Part shown: in pieces, positions 24,561-35,956 of the stretch
Layout: every line of letters begins with the position of its first letter
How positions within the stretch are numbered: the first letter of the stretch is position 1
From: Blastomyces gilchristii SLH14081
Lineage: Eukaryota > Ascomycota > Eurotiomycetes > Onygenales > Ajellomycetaceae
Reading direction: 5' to 3'
Length of the DNA: 64,000 bases
Assembly (NCBI RefSeq): GCF_000003855.2
Contig: NW_003101658.1
Coordinates: 202,388 to 266,387, forward strand
Program-made: the position numbers and the translations under genes
Notes under the pieces: generated by a model
Database searches by the model: none
What the model saw: only the letters and a program-made list of their open reading frames with translations
Told to the model about the DNA's origin: nothing

Positions 24561-27500
24561 AGAGAGCACTTGAGTAAGAATTAAGAGATAACTGTAAAAG
24601 TGTTAGCAGACACAGAAGCTTCTATACAATATATTAATAATTATATAATTTGAAGATTGAAAGAAGTCTGTCAAGTGAAGAATCTCTGATGCATAAGATT
24701 ATCTGATAATTAATATTTAATATCATCTGCAAGAGTAAGAGTTCTCTTATACTTCAGAGAATAATCTTGCTATATTTGAGTGTGAGAGCTGCAGAATGTG
24801 AAATACAATCTTATTCTTGAACTTGATTGATTTTAAAGGTTCAATCTGCAGATTCAATGACATACATGTCATATGTAGTTGATTAATAGAAAGAAAACAG
24901 TTTATACAATTCTACTAACTGATATAAGAAGAACATTTCATGTCTCTGATATAGAAGAGTTAAATCTGCTTATATATTAATAAGTAAAGAGAATGATTCA
25001 CAAGACCTTATCTGAAAGCATTCTGTATGTCATATGAGACTCAGAAGTGAAGAAAACCAAGATAAAAGATATATAAGAGAATAAGTGTATGAAGAAGCTT
25101 CTGAAGAAGTATGAGAAGATCTTCTGAACAGATCTTTCACTGAAATTGCTGCTGAAATGAGGATTTGTATATGAGATTGACATAAGAGATGCAAAACTAG
25201 TCAATCAGAATGTGTACTCTCTGTCACAAACACATCTTGAAGAACAGAAGTGTCAGATCACAGATCTTCTAGAATGTGATCTCATATAACTCTTATCAAG
25301 TATATGAGGCTTTTCAGTTCTATTTATGAAAAAGATGAATGAGAAGTGATGAATGTGTATTGATTACTGAGCACTTAATAAGCTTATAATCAAGAATGAA
25401 TATTCACTATCACAGATTTAATAACAGTTGAATATGATTGAAAATATCTGATATCTATTGAAGATTAATCTTCTCTCAGAATACTGACAGATTCATGTAA
25501 ATAAACTGTTAGTTCTGTGAACTGTATTTAATACATAATAAGAGAAGTTTGAATTTCTGATAATATCATTCAGTCTGACAAATGCATCTGCTATCTTTTA
25601 AATAATGATAAATATAATTCTTTATAAACAGAATAAAATCTTATATCTCATATATCTCAATGACATTCTAGTCTTTTCAAACTTATATAATGAACATCTG
25701 AAGTATCTTGATAAAGTGCTTATAACTCTAACAGAGTATAAGCTCTATATTAAATCAACTAAGTGTGTATTTGAAATGAAAGAGTTGAAGTTTGTAGAAC
25801 ATATAGTGAGTGATAACTGTATACATCTCATTCTGAAGAAATTGAATGTTATAGTGAATTGACTGTGACTGAGAAATATACACTATATATAACAGTTTCT
25901 TGAGTTGATCTCATACTACTGCAGATTTATCAAGAATTTTATATGAATATCTGCATCACTCTCAGATCTCTTAAGAGAAATAGATGTAAATCTGTGAAAG
26001 AAGAAGTTTTATTCAATTATCTGAAATACTGTGTGTGAAGAGACTTTTCTCACACTGAGAGAATATGTAATAATATTCTCAGTGCTTATTCAATCAGATT
26101 GTGATAAATCTTTCTACATTGAGATGAATGCATCTGAATAAGCTATTGAAGACACTCTTCTACAGATGAGTAAGAACAGCAAGCTGCATCTGATAGTATA
26201 CAATGATAGAAAACTATCAGACACTGAGCTCAATTACTCAGTATATGAAAAGAAATTACTAGTGATCAAGCACACACTGATGTTATAGAATAGATATATT
26301 AACAATGAGTATATAATAACAGTGATTATGAATCACAAAAGCCTTATCTATCTATAATCAATGATAAAACCTTTCAAACACTTAGTATATTGAATCTCAG
26401 AGTTCTAAGTATATAATCTTCATATTAAATACTGAAAGAAATCAGACACTGTGATGCCTGATGCAATCAGTTACAGATTTAATTTTATAAGTGAGAGTTC
26501 TATGAATCAGATATAAGAGATATTCATATTAAACACACTGAGAAGATGCAAGGAATCAGAATAAGTGAATATCATAATCTCTTACTTAGAGAATGACAAG
26601 ATGTCAGATAACAAGTATCTCATGAAAGTAGTAGAAGAGATGCTTTCAAACTTCAAGCTGAGAAAATTGAAAAATAATATTATGCTTTACTATGATCTAG
26701 AATATGCAGAAGCTCTCTATCTAGAATCTTCATTTAGATGTGACTTAATAACTCATATATATAAGGAATTCAGCTACTTAGAAAGCTCTGAACTTATAAG
26801 CATACTTAAATCAAGAGCATACTGATCAAGCATGACTGAGAATATTCAGATGTATACTCATAAGTGCCTGAATTATCAGGTTGTGAAAGAATCTAAGAAA
26901 GAGTTAGAATGTGAGAAAGTATAACATCAGATGAAGTGTATAATACAACTGTTCAAATAATGAGAAGTGAATCTCATAGACATATTATCATGAACATCAA
27001 ATGAAAATTGATGAATAATTACTGCTATTAATTATACTACTGACTGGCCAGTTATAAAAGCAGTTTCAGAGATGATAGAGAAGATAATGATGAAGTTTCT
27101 ATATAATGAGATCTATGTTAACTATGAAATGCTGTGTGAGATTCTAACTGATAACAGTGTGAATCTCATAGAAGAAGTAGTGAGACATTTCATAGACCAG
27201 TTACAGACAAGACATTGTAGAACAATGTCATATCATCTGTGAATGAATAAAAAGATGAAATACTTGAATGAAATCTTGAGTAATATACTGATGAAATATC
27301 TAGTGAGCAAGTCTATAAGACTATGAAATGAATATCTCAGGCAGGCACTATTGATCACATGAATTTGATAGCATGCAGTCTTCAAGTGTTCATCATTCTA
27401 CCTGTTGTATGAATTGCATCCGCGCATCCCGAAGAATGCTTCAGAAAAGATGTGAGAGAGAACAGCAGTTACAGACACAACAGTCACAGACACAACAGAC

Positions 27501-27620
27501 GCGGATGCAACAGTTGCAGACACAGTAGAAACAGCAGTTATGAACACAGCAGTAGCAGTTGTGAACACAACAGTTGTGAACATGGAACCAAGATTGAAAG
27601 AGATCAGCTATGTATATGCA
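24560..27620 (+). pseudogene. Element C pol remnant (protease to integrase)
   Basis: The reverse-transcriptase palm reads LIYLNDILVFS at 25647-25679; YLDD has become YLND. RNase H follows with FYIEMNASE at about 26,115 (family IETDAS), KLHLIVYNDRKLSDTELNY near 26,180 and MPDAISYR near 26,455. The integrase zinc and linker ORF is 26565-26825. The core has TDWPVIKAV near 27,040, EILTDNSVNLIEEVVRHF near 27,130 and LRQALLIT near 27,335. After the core comes an in-frame Thr/Val/Asp/Ala repeat. Stops and Gly-to-Glu or Asp-to-Asn changes mark RIP damage. Confidence 0.75.
27466..27582 (+). repeat. In-frame Thr/Val/Asp/Ala-coding minisatellite in element C
   Basis: Short degenerate units of the type GTTACAGACACAACA encode TAVTDTTVTDTT and similar text following the integrase. 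The reading frame stays open across it. The preceding bases around 27,420 keep CpG (GCATCCGCGCATCCCG), unusual for this block. Confidence 0.7.
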
Positions 27621-28688
27621 AAAGCTAATAAGTTACTTCTGAACTGAGCAATTCAATTGAAAAGAATATGAGACTCACTTGTTAAGAAATCAAGTCTTAA
27701 GATGAGAATATAAGTTCTCATATATAATGAGAGTTCTGAGAAGTTTTAATCTAGATAATTTAAGTTATATAAGATACTTAAATCACATTCTCTGAGAATA
27801 TATGCATTGAAGAAATCAGAGAGATGAATCTTACACAACTTAATTAATGATTCATAACTTGTGAAAGTAAAGATATAAGACTTGAGTGAATTATAATTAT
27901 TCACAGCACTATTATCAGTGTTGAAAAAGAAAAGACTTATAATTAAAAAGTCTTATAAAGTAAGAGAAATCATAGATACTTATGAATCAGATAATCTCAC
28001 TTATTTCAATCTTTTCACAATTATAAGAAAAGAATGAGAAGAAATGAAGAAATCAGATAAATATCATACTTCAATAAGTAATAAGACTGTAGCTGATTGT
28101 ATGATAACATACTATAGATAGCAGATGTAATGCAGTAAAGAGCAGTCTCAAAGTGACAGACTTGTATATAAGTCAGATTGCAGAAGAAAAAGAAATTCAG
28201 AGTTGAATTTAACTATTTATATCAGTTTAATCACAGAGATCACAGAGAATGAATTATTAAAAACATTTGTAGATATGTGAGATTAAGTTATCTTAATCTC
28301 TGAAGATGCTCAGAGATCAGATGAGATTAGTTTTAATAAGCTGTTTACTATAGTGATCTGAGTAGATGAAGAGAGACAGTATAATATATAAAACAGAATT
28401 ATAAAAGATGAAAGCTGCTGAATCTAGTCACTGAACACTGTATTATATAGAGATTATATAAGAGTGATGACTAGTAGATAAAGAAAAAGTGTAAGAAAAG
28501 AGATAATGAATTGATCATTAACTGTAAAAGTTAGCTGTAAAAGACAAATATTATTATACATATCTTATTCATTTTCATATATTACATGTTTAATCTATTT
28601 TCAATGTCATATCATCTGAAAAATGTTAAAAACAAAGGAAATCTCAAAACTCAAGATCTATAAGAAATTTGAGAGCTGCAAGCTACTC

Positions 28689-30540
28689 TTACAATAATGC
28701 TGTGCATATCTCTGATTTCTCTACTGCTCTGTGTATGATATTAATGTCATTTATTACAAGATTGACTGGAATGCCAATATAGAAATATGCATGTATATAT
28801 ATAGAGAAATTGAAGAAGAGCATGAAACCTGCAGAATCAGAAGCCAGAGCAGAGAGAACAGAGATGAAAGAAATAGAAGAAGAAGAAGATACAGAACTGA
28901 ATAAATAACAGCAGAAGTCACTCAGAACTGAACACTTATAATCTGATATGCACACAACCTTCTCTGCAGAAGAGAGAGAGAAAGTGATAAGAGAAGCTTA
29001 AGAGTGAAAGAGAGTAGTCTCTGCAGTATTATCATCTTTAATTAGAATAATCTCTGACACTGAAGTAACTAAGAACTATTATTAGCATATGAAAATTGAA
29101 AAATCAGAGATAAGAACAGTTATCAAATAAACACTCACTGATCTTAGAGTTATATATGTAATTACAACACACACAAGACTTCTCAGAAAGAGAGAGAGAG
29201 ACACAGAGAAATGCAGAAAGCAGAACACAGCATGTGAACAGCTCATTCTTATAATGATATTTCAGACAAGATGTACAAGTCTCACATCTGCAGATGTAAA
29301 AGAGTATAACATCTGTGTTCTTATTTCTGAAAACACAGATATCTTTCATCTGCATTATAAAGTCAGATAACAGATATCAGAGAATAGACTGATAAAAATC
29401 TATTATCTTAAAGAAATTCATCAGAGTGAATATCTTCATAATATTGAACTTTACAGTTATAAAAAGCTTCTTGATATCTGTGAATATCATGACTTCATGT
29501 ATAGTAAAACTCATAACAATTTCCTCTAAGAACAGAAAAATCAGTATCAGATTGAAAAAATGAAAAGAAAAAGACTTATAATCTTGATACTATTGAGAAG
29601 AGAAGTAATTCTCTGATATGAATAAACAATTGCTTTATCATGAATATTTAAAATGAATGTAATAATCAGCATTTATGATCAAGCTTCAGATAGTTGTATC
29701 ATACACAGTCTTTATACAATAAATTATTCTGAGAGTCAGTAAGAAGAGTGAGAGTATACACACTGAAAGACATGATTCATTAAGTCTATACAATATCTCC
29801 TTGAAACAGAGAGAGCTAGTAACAAAAGCAGAGACAGCAAAACCAGGAGTGGCAGAAGTGAGGGTTACAGAAACAGGGGTAGCAGGAGCGGGAGAATCAG
29901 ACACAGAGGCAGATGTAGAAGATTGAGAGAGAGCGGCAGAGAAAGGAACAGAGAGAGCAGAGAGAGACACAGAAGACCTGGTCACACATGACACAGACAA
30001 TTTCTTCATTATCACATTCTTCAAGTTCTTGATCAATGATTCAATATTGAGATCATAATCATTAGCAGATGCAGATCTGTCAATGTGTGAAGATTCTACA
30101 CAAATCAAAAACATCAGCATCTGTGACTATACAATATAATCAGGAAAATATGATCAGATGCTGCTGAAGAAAAGAGAGTCAGAGATGTATAAGAAGATAG
30201 AGAAGATATGTCATTCATAATAGTATGTTCTGACAATTGTTAGAAGATAAACAAGTTCTGGTCATATTTCACAATATGTTACACTTACTGCTAATAAACT
30301 GCTCAGTATGAGCACTATGAGAACACTTGTTGTGAAAACAGAGAATCATTGCCAGAAATACATACAATGTGATAGATGAACAGATAGAAAGAGTTGAACA
30401 GAAGAAGAAATAGAAATCTTGAATAAGATAGTAACATTCAATGATAATGATAATGAAGAAGATGATTGAAGAATGAGAAAAGTTAATGAATAAGTGATGT
30501 AATATAGTGAAAGTTTCTTTGTAAGAATGTACATAGAATA
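28689..30540 (-). pseudogene. Antisense accessory reading frame in element C
   Basis: Minus-strand frames at 30346-30534, 29686-30120, 29104-29355 and 28689-28955 are longer and more protein-like than anything on the plus strand here. The 29686-30120 frame has a Ser/Pro/Ala/Thr-rich stretch (SVSDSPAPATPVSVTLTSAT) suggesting a disordered linker. The 29104-29355 frame has two Cys clusters, CETCTSC and SCVCCNYIYNSKISECLFDN. The second resembles the CxxC...CS cluster of the element B antisense frame. No catalytic domain is recognised. The same placement, antisense between pol and the 3' LTR, in two different families argues for an accessory gene rather than a shadow. Confidence 0.5.
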
Positions 30541-30647
30541 CTAGCTGAATCAGAAATAGATCACATAATTATGAGACACTAGTGATGAGCTAATCTGCAT
30601 GAAGCTAGAATGTACAACATGATCACATAAGCGTGACTGAATCTGGT

Positions 30648-30656
30648 GAAGAAGAA
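30648..30656 (+). other. Polypurine tract candidate, element C
   Basis: GAAGAAGAA abuts the 3' LTR, where plus-strand DNA synthesis would be primed. Confidence 0.6.
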
Positions 30657-30840
30657 TGTGATTTGAAAGAACATATAACTGTCAGATAATACCACGGCCG
30701 CTTTCAAACTACTAGCATACATGTACAAGTGTAAAGAGGTCATAGCAGCTGCTAATTAATTTAGTGTATGATATTACAATATATAAGAAGCCGGCGTACG
30801 CCTGTAATCATACACTGACTTAAGCAACCTTTGAATCACA
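30657..30840 (+). repeat. Element C 3' LTR (184 bp)
   Basis: Begins TGTGATTTGAAAG and ends GAATCACA. It retains the palindrome GGCGTACGCC, mutated in the 5' copy, while having lost several CpG sites that the 5' copy keeps. Confidence 0.95.
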
Positions 30841-30844
30841 ATTC
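30841..30844 (+). repeat. Target-site duplication of element C, right (ATTC)
   Basis: Matches 22522-22525. Confidence 0.9.
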
Positions 30845-32801
30845 AGTGATAAGAGTATTCTGATAAGATGAATAAGTTTACTTAAGAATTATCTGAGTAG
30901 ATAAGATATCTATAGAAGCTGAGATATGACTTTCATACTATAAATTCTAATAAGTTAGAATAATACAGTCTTTGCTAAGAATCTGATTATAATAAAGATA
31001 TTAACACTATTATTTATAAATTCTAGTCTATAAGATAATGAGTTTCTACTGAAATGAACAGTCTGCAGTGTATATAAGAGAAGAAGAAATTATATTCTTA
31101 TTAAAGCTGAAAAACAAGAAAATAAACAGAGCTATGAACACAATTTAGAGATTAATAAAGAAAAAATAAAGAAAATTCATACTTATACTCTTAATACTTA
31201 CAACACTTAACTCTCTCACAACTATTAATTTTTCTCTTTAAAGAAGTAGAGAGTATCATGCTTATAATACAGATAATTATTATATTTAATATAAAGACTG
31301 TCAGAAATGCACAGACTTCAGAGAAGCTGAATATCAGAGTATATATAGTTATAACAGAATCTTAAAGACTGACTGTTTATATATATAATCAGATATCTCT
31401 TATAAAGCTATATCTACTCTCTCAGTTATACTGAAGTATTCAGCTTAGAAATAATTAAGATATAAAGAGAGAGTTTATCTGCTCAGATTAACTTCTATTA
31501 TAAATTTATAATATTTATATTATCTTAATTATCTGAATTTTACAGATACTCAGAGACTCATCTCTTATTAATAATGAGATTACAGAAATGCACTGCAGTG
31601 CAAGAATTATTAATAGAGAATCTAGATATATTTATATATATCTGATCAGAGATTGTACAGATAGAGAAGAAATGATTATAGACTTATAGAGCTGCAGAAG
31701 ACACTGATAACACTGAGAGCTTTGTAAGAACTGTTAGCTAGAATCTGTAAGAAATTACTTATAAGAAGACTTATAGTAAAGAAGAGAACTATACTGCTTA
31801 AAGTCAGAGACTAATCTGAAAGAGATATAGAGTTAACTGCTGATCTGAAGATCAGATACAGTGATAAGACTGAGAGAAATAAAGACATAGTTATAAGTAG
31901 CAGTGTCTCTACTTTATCAGCTGATAAAAAGTGATCAGAGAAGTTATAGAGATACTTATAAGAAACTCAACAGTAGTCAGATATCATTTATAAAGATATT
32001 AAAATTAAAAAAATTTTTATTCTTGAAAAGTTCTTGAATTAATATACAGATATTGTTAGAAATACTCTCTCTCTATTATCTAAGTAAAAACTCTTCATAG
32101 ATGAATAAGAATACTCACAGTTTATAAGAATAAAAGCTATTACAGAAAAAGAAAAAAGAAGATAAGATTTCATAGATAGATCTGAAGTATTTATACTACT
32201 TTAGAGAGATTTACTTACACTGTGAGTAATCTTATAAAATAGTCAGATTACTCTAGTAAATAAAAGTGATTATAAATTACAGATCTGAATCTTTTTATAT
32301 AACTATAAAGAGTAATTACAGACTATAAATATCTTGATTCTATAATTTTACAGAGTTGATAAAAGAATGAAAAATTCCTTATAATTCTACAGTATTAAAG
32401 AACAATAATTCATAAGAATAAGTGAAAGATTAACTCATGAATACTTCTCTTTAATAAGAATAATCTTATAGAGAGTGATTCATCTATGAGATGAATCTAT
32501 ATAATAATTATACAAGAATCTTATAAAAATAATTGAGAGTCAATCAGAACTCTTCTATATAAAAGATATGAGATGAATCTGTGTAGTAGTTAGAGAAGAA
32601 TCTGTAAATTATAAAGAATCTTATAAAATAAGAAACTGAGTAATAGACTCTTTTCTCTTTATAGTAATAAGAGATTTTTCCTCACTGAGATTTTTTATAG
32701 ATATAAAGAGTTTTTAGTAAGTATTACTACAGTACTGAGCTGATTCTATGAAGTCACTCAGTGAAAGACTTCACAGATAAAGTCTTAGAAAGAGAAGAAT
32801 A
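30845..32801 (+). pseudogene. Element A 3' remnant: rest of chromodomain and downstream region
   Basis: Directly after the element C insertion the frame reads EYSDKMNKFT(W)ELSE, the second half of a chromodomain (family form WxGYxxxENTWEP). About 1.9 kb follows before the 3' LTR. A decayed sense frame around 31,230-31,960 contains DNYYI and YKDCQKCTDFREAE. I recognise no domain there. The same region is present in the minus-strand copy at 54844-56760. Confidence 0.6.
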
Positions 32802-33059
32802 TATAAGAAATCTTACTTCTTACAGATTCTTTATCTCTATTTCTATCTCTTATATAATTAATAGAACTAGCAGCTCTTGACTATATATAACTATATAGAC
32901 TGAAGTTCATGAATACTATTCATAACTCAGCTTGAATACTATTATATATTTAATCTTTATATTTTATCTTTCTATCATGAATACTTCTAGTAGTTAACAG
33001 TATATATCATGTCAAGCTGCAAACATCTGAATAATCACCTGTGAGTACTTATTCTTATA
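32802..33059 (+). repeat. Element A 3' LTR (258 bp)
   Basis: Same length as the 5' LTR and aligned without gaps by eye. Begins TATAAG (from TGTAAG) and ends CTTATA. All CpG sites are lost. Confidence 0.92.
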
Positions 33060-33064
33060 AATAG
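33060..33064 (+). repeat. Target-site duplication of element A, right (AATAG)
   Basis: Exact match to 7781-7785. Confidence 0.9.
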
Positions 33065-33740
33065 ATAAAAATCTTCAGATACAAGCTCTCTGAGAAACAG
33101 TTTTACAGATTAAGTAAAATCTGTGTATCTCAGACAGAGACTGCTGTATAAAGTGAAAATATTACAGTAAATGTGTCAAAGTAAAGCTTCTTATTTTCTT
33201 ATTAACTTCTTCATCATTGATAATGACTGAGAGAATGTGATAGAAATAGTACTTCAGTTTTAAATATATCTGAAAATGCCACTCTTGTTACTTCAATGAA
33301 TTCAAAATTAAGTAATTACTAAGAAGATTTCAAATTGTAATAAGCTGCAGTGAGAATTTGTTCACAAGAAACTGAAGATTATTTTTAGAGAAATGATTCA
33401 AGAGTGTAAAGTTAATCAGAGACTATTCACTACATCTACTGAATATCTAAAATTATGTTCAGAAAACTGCTTCATGAGTAATAGAAATTCTCAGTAGTTA
33501 GTAATTCTATTCTTGCTTAAGTAACTGAAATTGTCTTTTCAAACATGAATGAAGAGATCTTATATGTTTCAGGCTAGAGAAGCATTAACAATATTCAGAG
33601 TTTTAAGATAAATGCCTTTATATTGCCTCAACAGAGTGTCTCAGCTTGACTCTACATGTCAGATTATAGTCAATCTGATATCACACAGTCACTAATTTGT
33701 CAAGTATCTGTTGTAGCCTAGAAAGTATATCTGTAAAACA
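33065..33740. other. AT-rich remnant flanking element A
   Basis: Still largely lacks CC and GG, so it was probably RIP-affected repeat before element A inserted. The frames are full of stops and I recognise no domain. Composition returns to normal abruptly near 33,740. Confidence 0.5.
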
Positions 33741-33954
33741 TTAGCTGTTAGGATCGTTAGCCTTTGAAGCACGGTTAATGAAGGATGAGCCAGAAGGATA
33801 TCACTTGGCACCATCTCGGGATTAAGTAATTCCTCCCCCGTACCCGCGCCCGCCTGGGCTTAGGGTCTTGGCACATCCCCGAAGGCTTCTGGTTTGCCAG
33901 GGCTGCCTCTTCAAGCAACTCTCTCAATATTCTGTGACAGCTCGCGTCGCAGGT

Positions 33955-35470
33955 ATGGCAAAATTATCGCAAGCCGAACTCTCTATCATCACAAAATATC
34001 CTTTGGCTGACTCGCTCGATCGTGTACGTGACTTGCTCCAAGATGCGGAACGGCTATCCCTAACATCCTACGACGGCGCTGACGATGACCCTGATGATAT
34101 CCGCCAAACAGCGATATCAAAGCTTTTAATCACTTTAATGGATGAAAAAGCTGCTTTAATCTCCGACCCCCGATAAGCAAAAGAGATGTTGCTTCTGAAC
34201 TATCAAGGCTGTTCACACATCTTCGGTCCTCGACCTTATCACCAGTATCTCTCGAACCACCCCCCCGACGAGCATTCCTCCGTCATTTGATGGCACGTCG
34301 TTCAGATCTACATCATCATCGCAGAAAGGGTCAGAGCAGACGCGTCGGCTGGTGGAAGGAAGACTCTTCGAGGAGATTGAGGGCTGTACTCACCAGGATG
34401 TTGAGGGTTTCTTCAAAAAATATTTTGAAGGAAAAGACTGGAACACACGGGCAGATGATGCCACTCGCCGCGCGCTTGGCTCCGGAGCTGACAGTGGATG
34501 GTCGGGCTTCCCCGACCCGCCAACAGAGAAAGACGCCCTCGACTGGTGGTTTGGATTCCAGGACGAGTTCCTGCCGGATGCACCAAGCGTCTATTTCACC
34601 ACGGCGAGCAAGAGCGACGGAGCGACAGATTGATCTCCTCCTCAGGGACCGAAACGCGAGTGACATCAGTGGAAAGCACAACTGGAAGGATATCCGGGTC
34701 GTCGGTGAGTTGAAAAAACCCAAGGATAAGATCAGGAGCAAAAGTGCGCTGCTGCAGATGGCGCGCTATGTGCGGGATGTAACGATGCCAATTCTATTCG
34801 ACCTAACATACAAATAGAGCGCAATATACGAAGATTCAAAGCTGAAGAAGAAAGAAAAGGATGAAAGCTGCTACGCGAAGTGTTGCAGATAAACAAAGGA
34901 AGCCCTAAGGTCGTGCCCTAGTCCTTGTCCATATCTGGTAATGAGGTCAAAAGGTCGGCGCCGTCACACGGGAGGTCTTCAAGGCCCAGCCGACGCGTCG
35001 ATTGTCCATGCGTTTGCAGTCTGTGGAATGAAGGCGGAGGCGTGGATATATCAGTGAAGACCCGAAGCATTTTTTTTTGGATGATCTTGGGCTACGCAAT
35101 GATGACAGACGAGGAGCTGGGGCTGGATACCTTCATCACACGGGATGGTAGCGGTGCCAACAAGATCACTGTTGAGAGCATAAGTGGTGAGGAGACAGTT
35201 GTGCAGCTGAACCCGAAGCTGCTCAGCTATCAGAGCGCCATCATGTGTCAGGGTACATTGTACGGTTCGCCTACTGAGCTTTTGAAGTCCCTCCGCGACG
35301 CGATCAAGGCGCATCGGTGAGTTCGATTCCCTGCCCAGCGCCTGGTGGTTGCACCTCTGCAAGGCTGTATGTATCAACAGGGCTTAACCCTCATGTATAG
35401 ACCTAATCAAAAACAATGTTATGCTGGACACGAGAAGAGGAATGCAATGGTTGTGATGATAATAATGGAC
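33955..35470 (+). pseudogene. FunK1-type fungal protein kinase pseudogene (N-lobe lost)
   Basis: The ATG at 33955 starts MAKLSQAELSIITKYPL. FunK1-family blocks then appear in three alternating frames: TRRLVEGRLFEEIEGCTHQD and EGFFKKYFEGKDW (about 34,340-34,440), FPDPP and WWFGFQDEFLPDA (34,508-34,580), then DRNASDISGKHNWKDIRVVG (about 34,648-34,706). ALLQMARYVRDV follows at 34,750, then VHAFAVCGMKAEAW near 35,010 and GYAMMTDEELGLDTFI at 35,090-35,140. SLRDAIKAHR precedes a GTGAGT donor at about 35,318, and beyond it lies a degenerate catalytic loop DLIKNNVMLD near 35,400-35,430. Frameshifts, stops, the missing ATP-binding lobe between about 35,255 and 35,275, and loss of the rest of the C-lobe make this a pseudogene. 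FunK1 is a fungal family expanded in several eurotiomycetes. Confidence 0.75.
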
Positions 35471-35956
35471 AAAATCGTGGGGTGCGAGGTGCCATTTTTT
35501 ACTGTGCCGACCTGGCAGAGTAGTGGTTGAACTGCTGCTTAACAAAGGAGAGGTGCTACATGAAGCTGGGGCCTAATCCCCGCCTGCTTGAGCATGCCAA
35601 TCTCAGGATGGCTGCCTTGGAATAGAACATGACAATGACCAACACAGTATGCCCTTCTGACTGTGGACGTGCGGTGTGCAAGCATGATCTATGGAACCAC
35701 ATTGGCAGAGTGATACAAACAAAGGATGGACTTTCAGAAATTAGGGGCTTAGTCATTCCAAGGTTGCTTTAGAGCCCCTGGAGCCTAACCCAAACTCTAG
35801 AATGTCACGTGACATGGGAGCTCACCCCCTGCATTTGTTCTCGCAGAAGAGCAAACAACAAGGCTGCAAAAAACATGGGTTCAGATGCTTACAACATTCT
35901 CAGTTCTTCTTGCCAGCTTCTCCCACAAATATTTTGGTCTCTAGAATCATCCAATT

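Larger units (their letters stand above)
22526..30840 (+). mobile_element. Element C: 8.3-kb Ty3/Gypsy LTR retrotransposon nested in element A
   Basis: Two 184-bp LTRs, a 4-bp duplication, a primer-site candidate and a purine tract define a complete element. Gag, reverse transcriptase, RNase H and integrase follow in Gypsy order, then a 3-kb region whose best frames are antisense. Only the LTRs and a patch near 27,420 keep CpG. It is inactive, but less decayed than A: some domains read for 80 or more residues without a stop. Confidence 0.92.
7786..33059 (+). mobile_element. Element A: RIP-degraded Ty3/Gypsy chromovirus, split by two nested insertions
   Basis: Two 258-bp LTRs (7786-8043 and 32802-33059) bracket decayed gag, protease, reverse transcriptase, RNase H, integrase and chromodomain in Gypsy order. 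The AATAG duplication confirms the unit. Removing B (10329-20029), C (22526-30840) and their duplications leaves about 7.25 kb, a normal size for a fungal chromovirus. Coding parts are saturated with stops, mostly TGA, TAA or TAG where Trp or Gln is expected, as RIP produces. A second truncated copy lies on the minus strand at 54586-58305. Confidence 0.9.
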
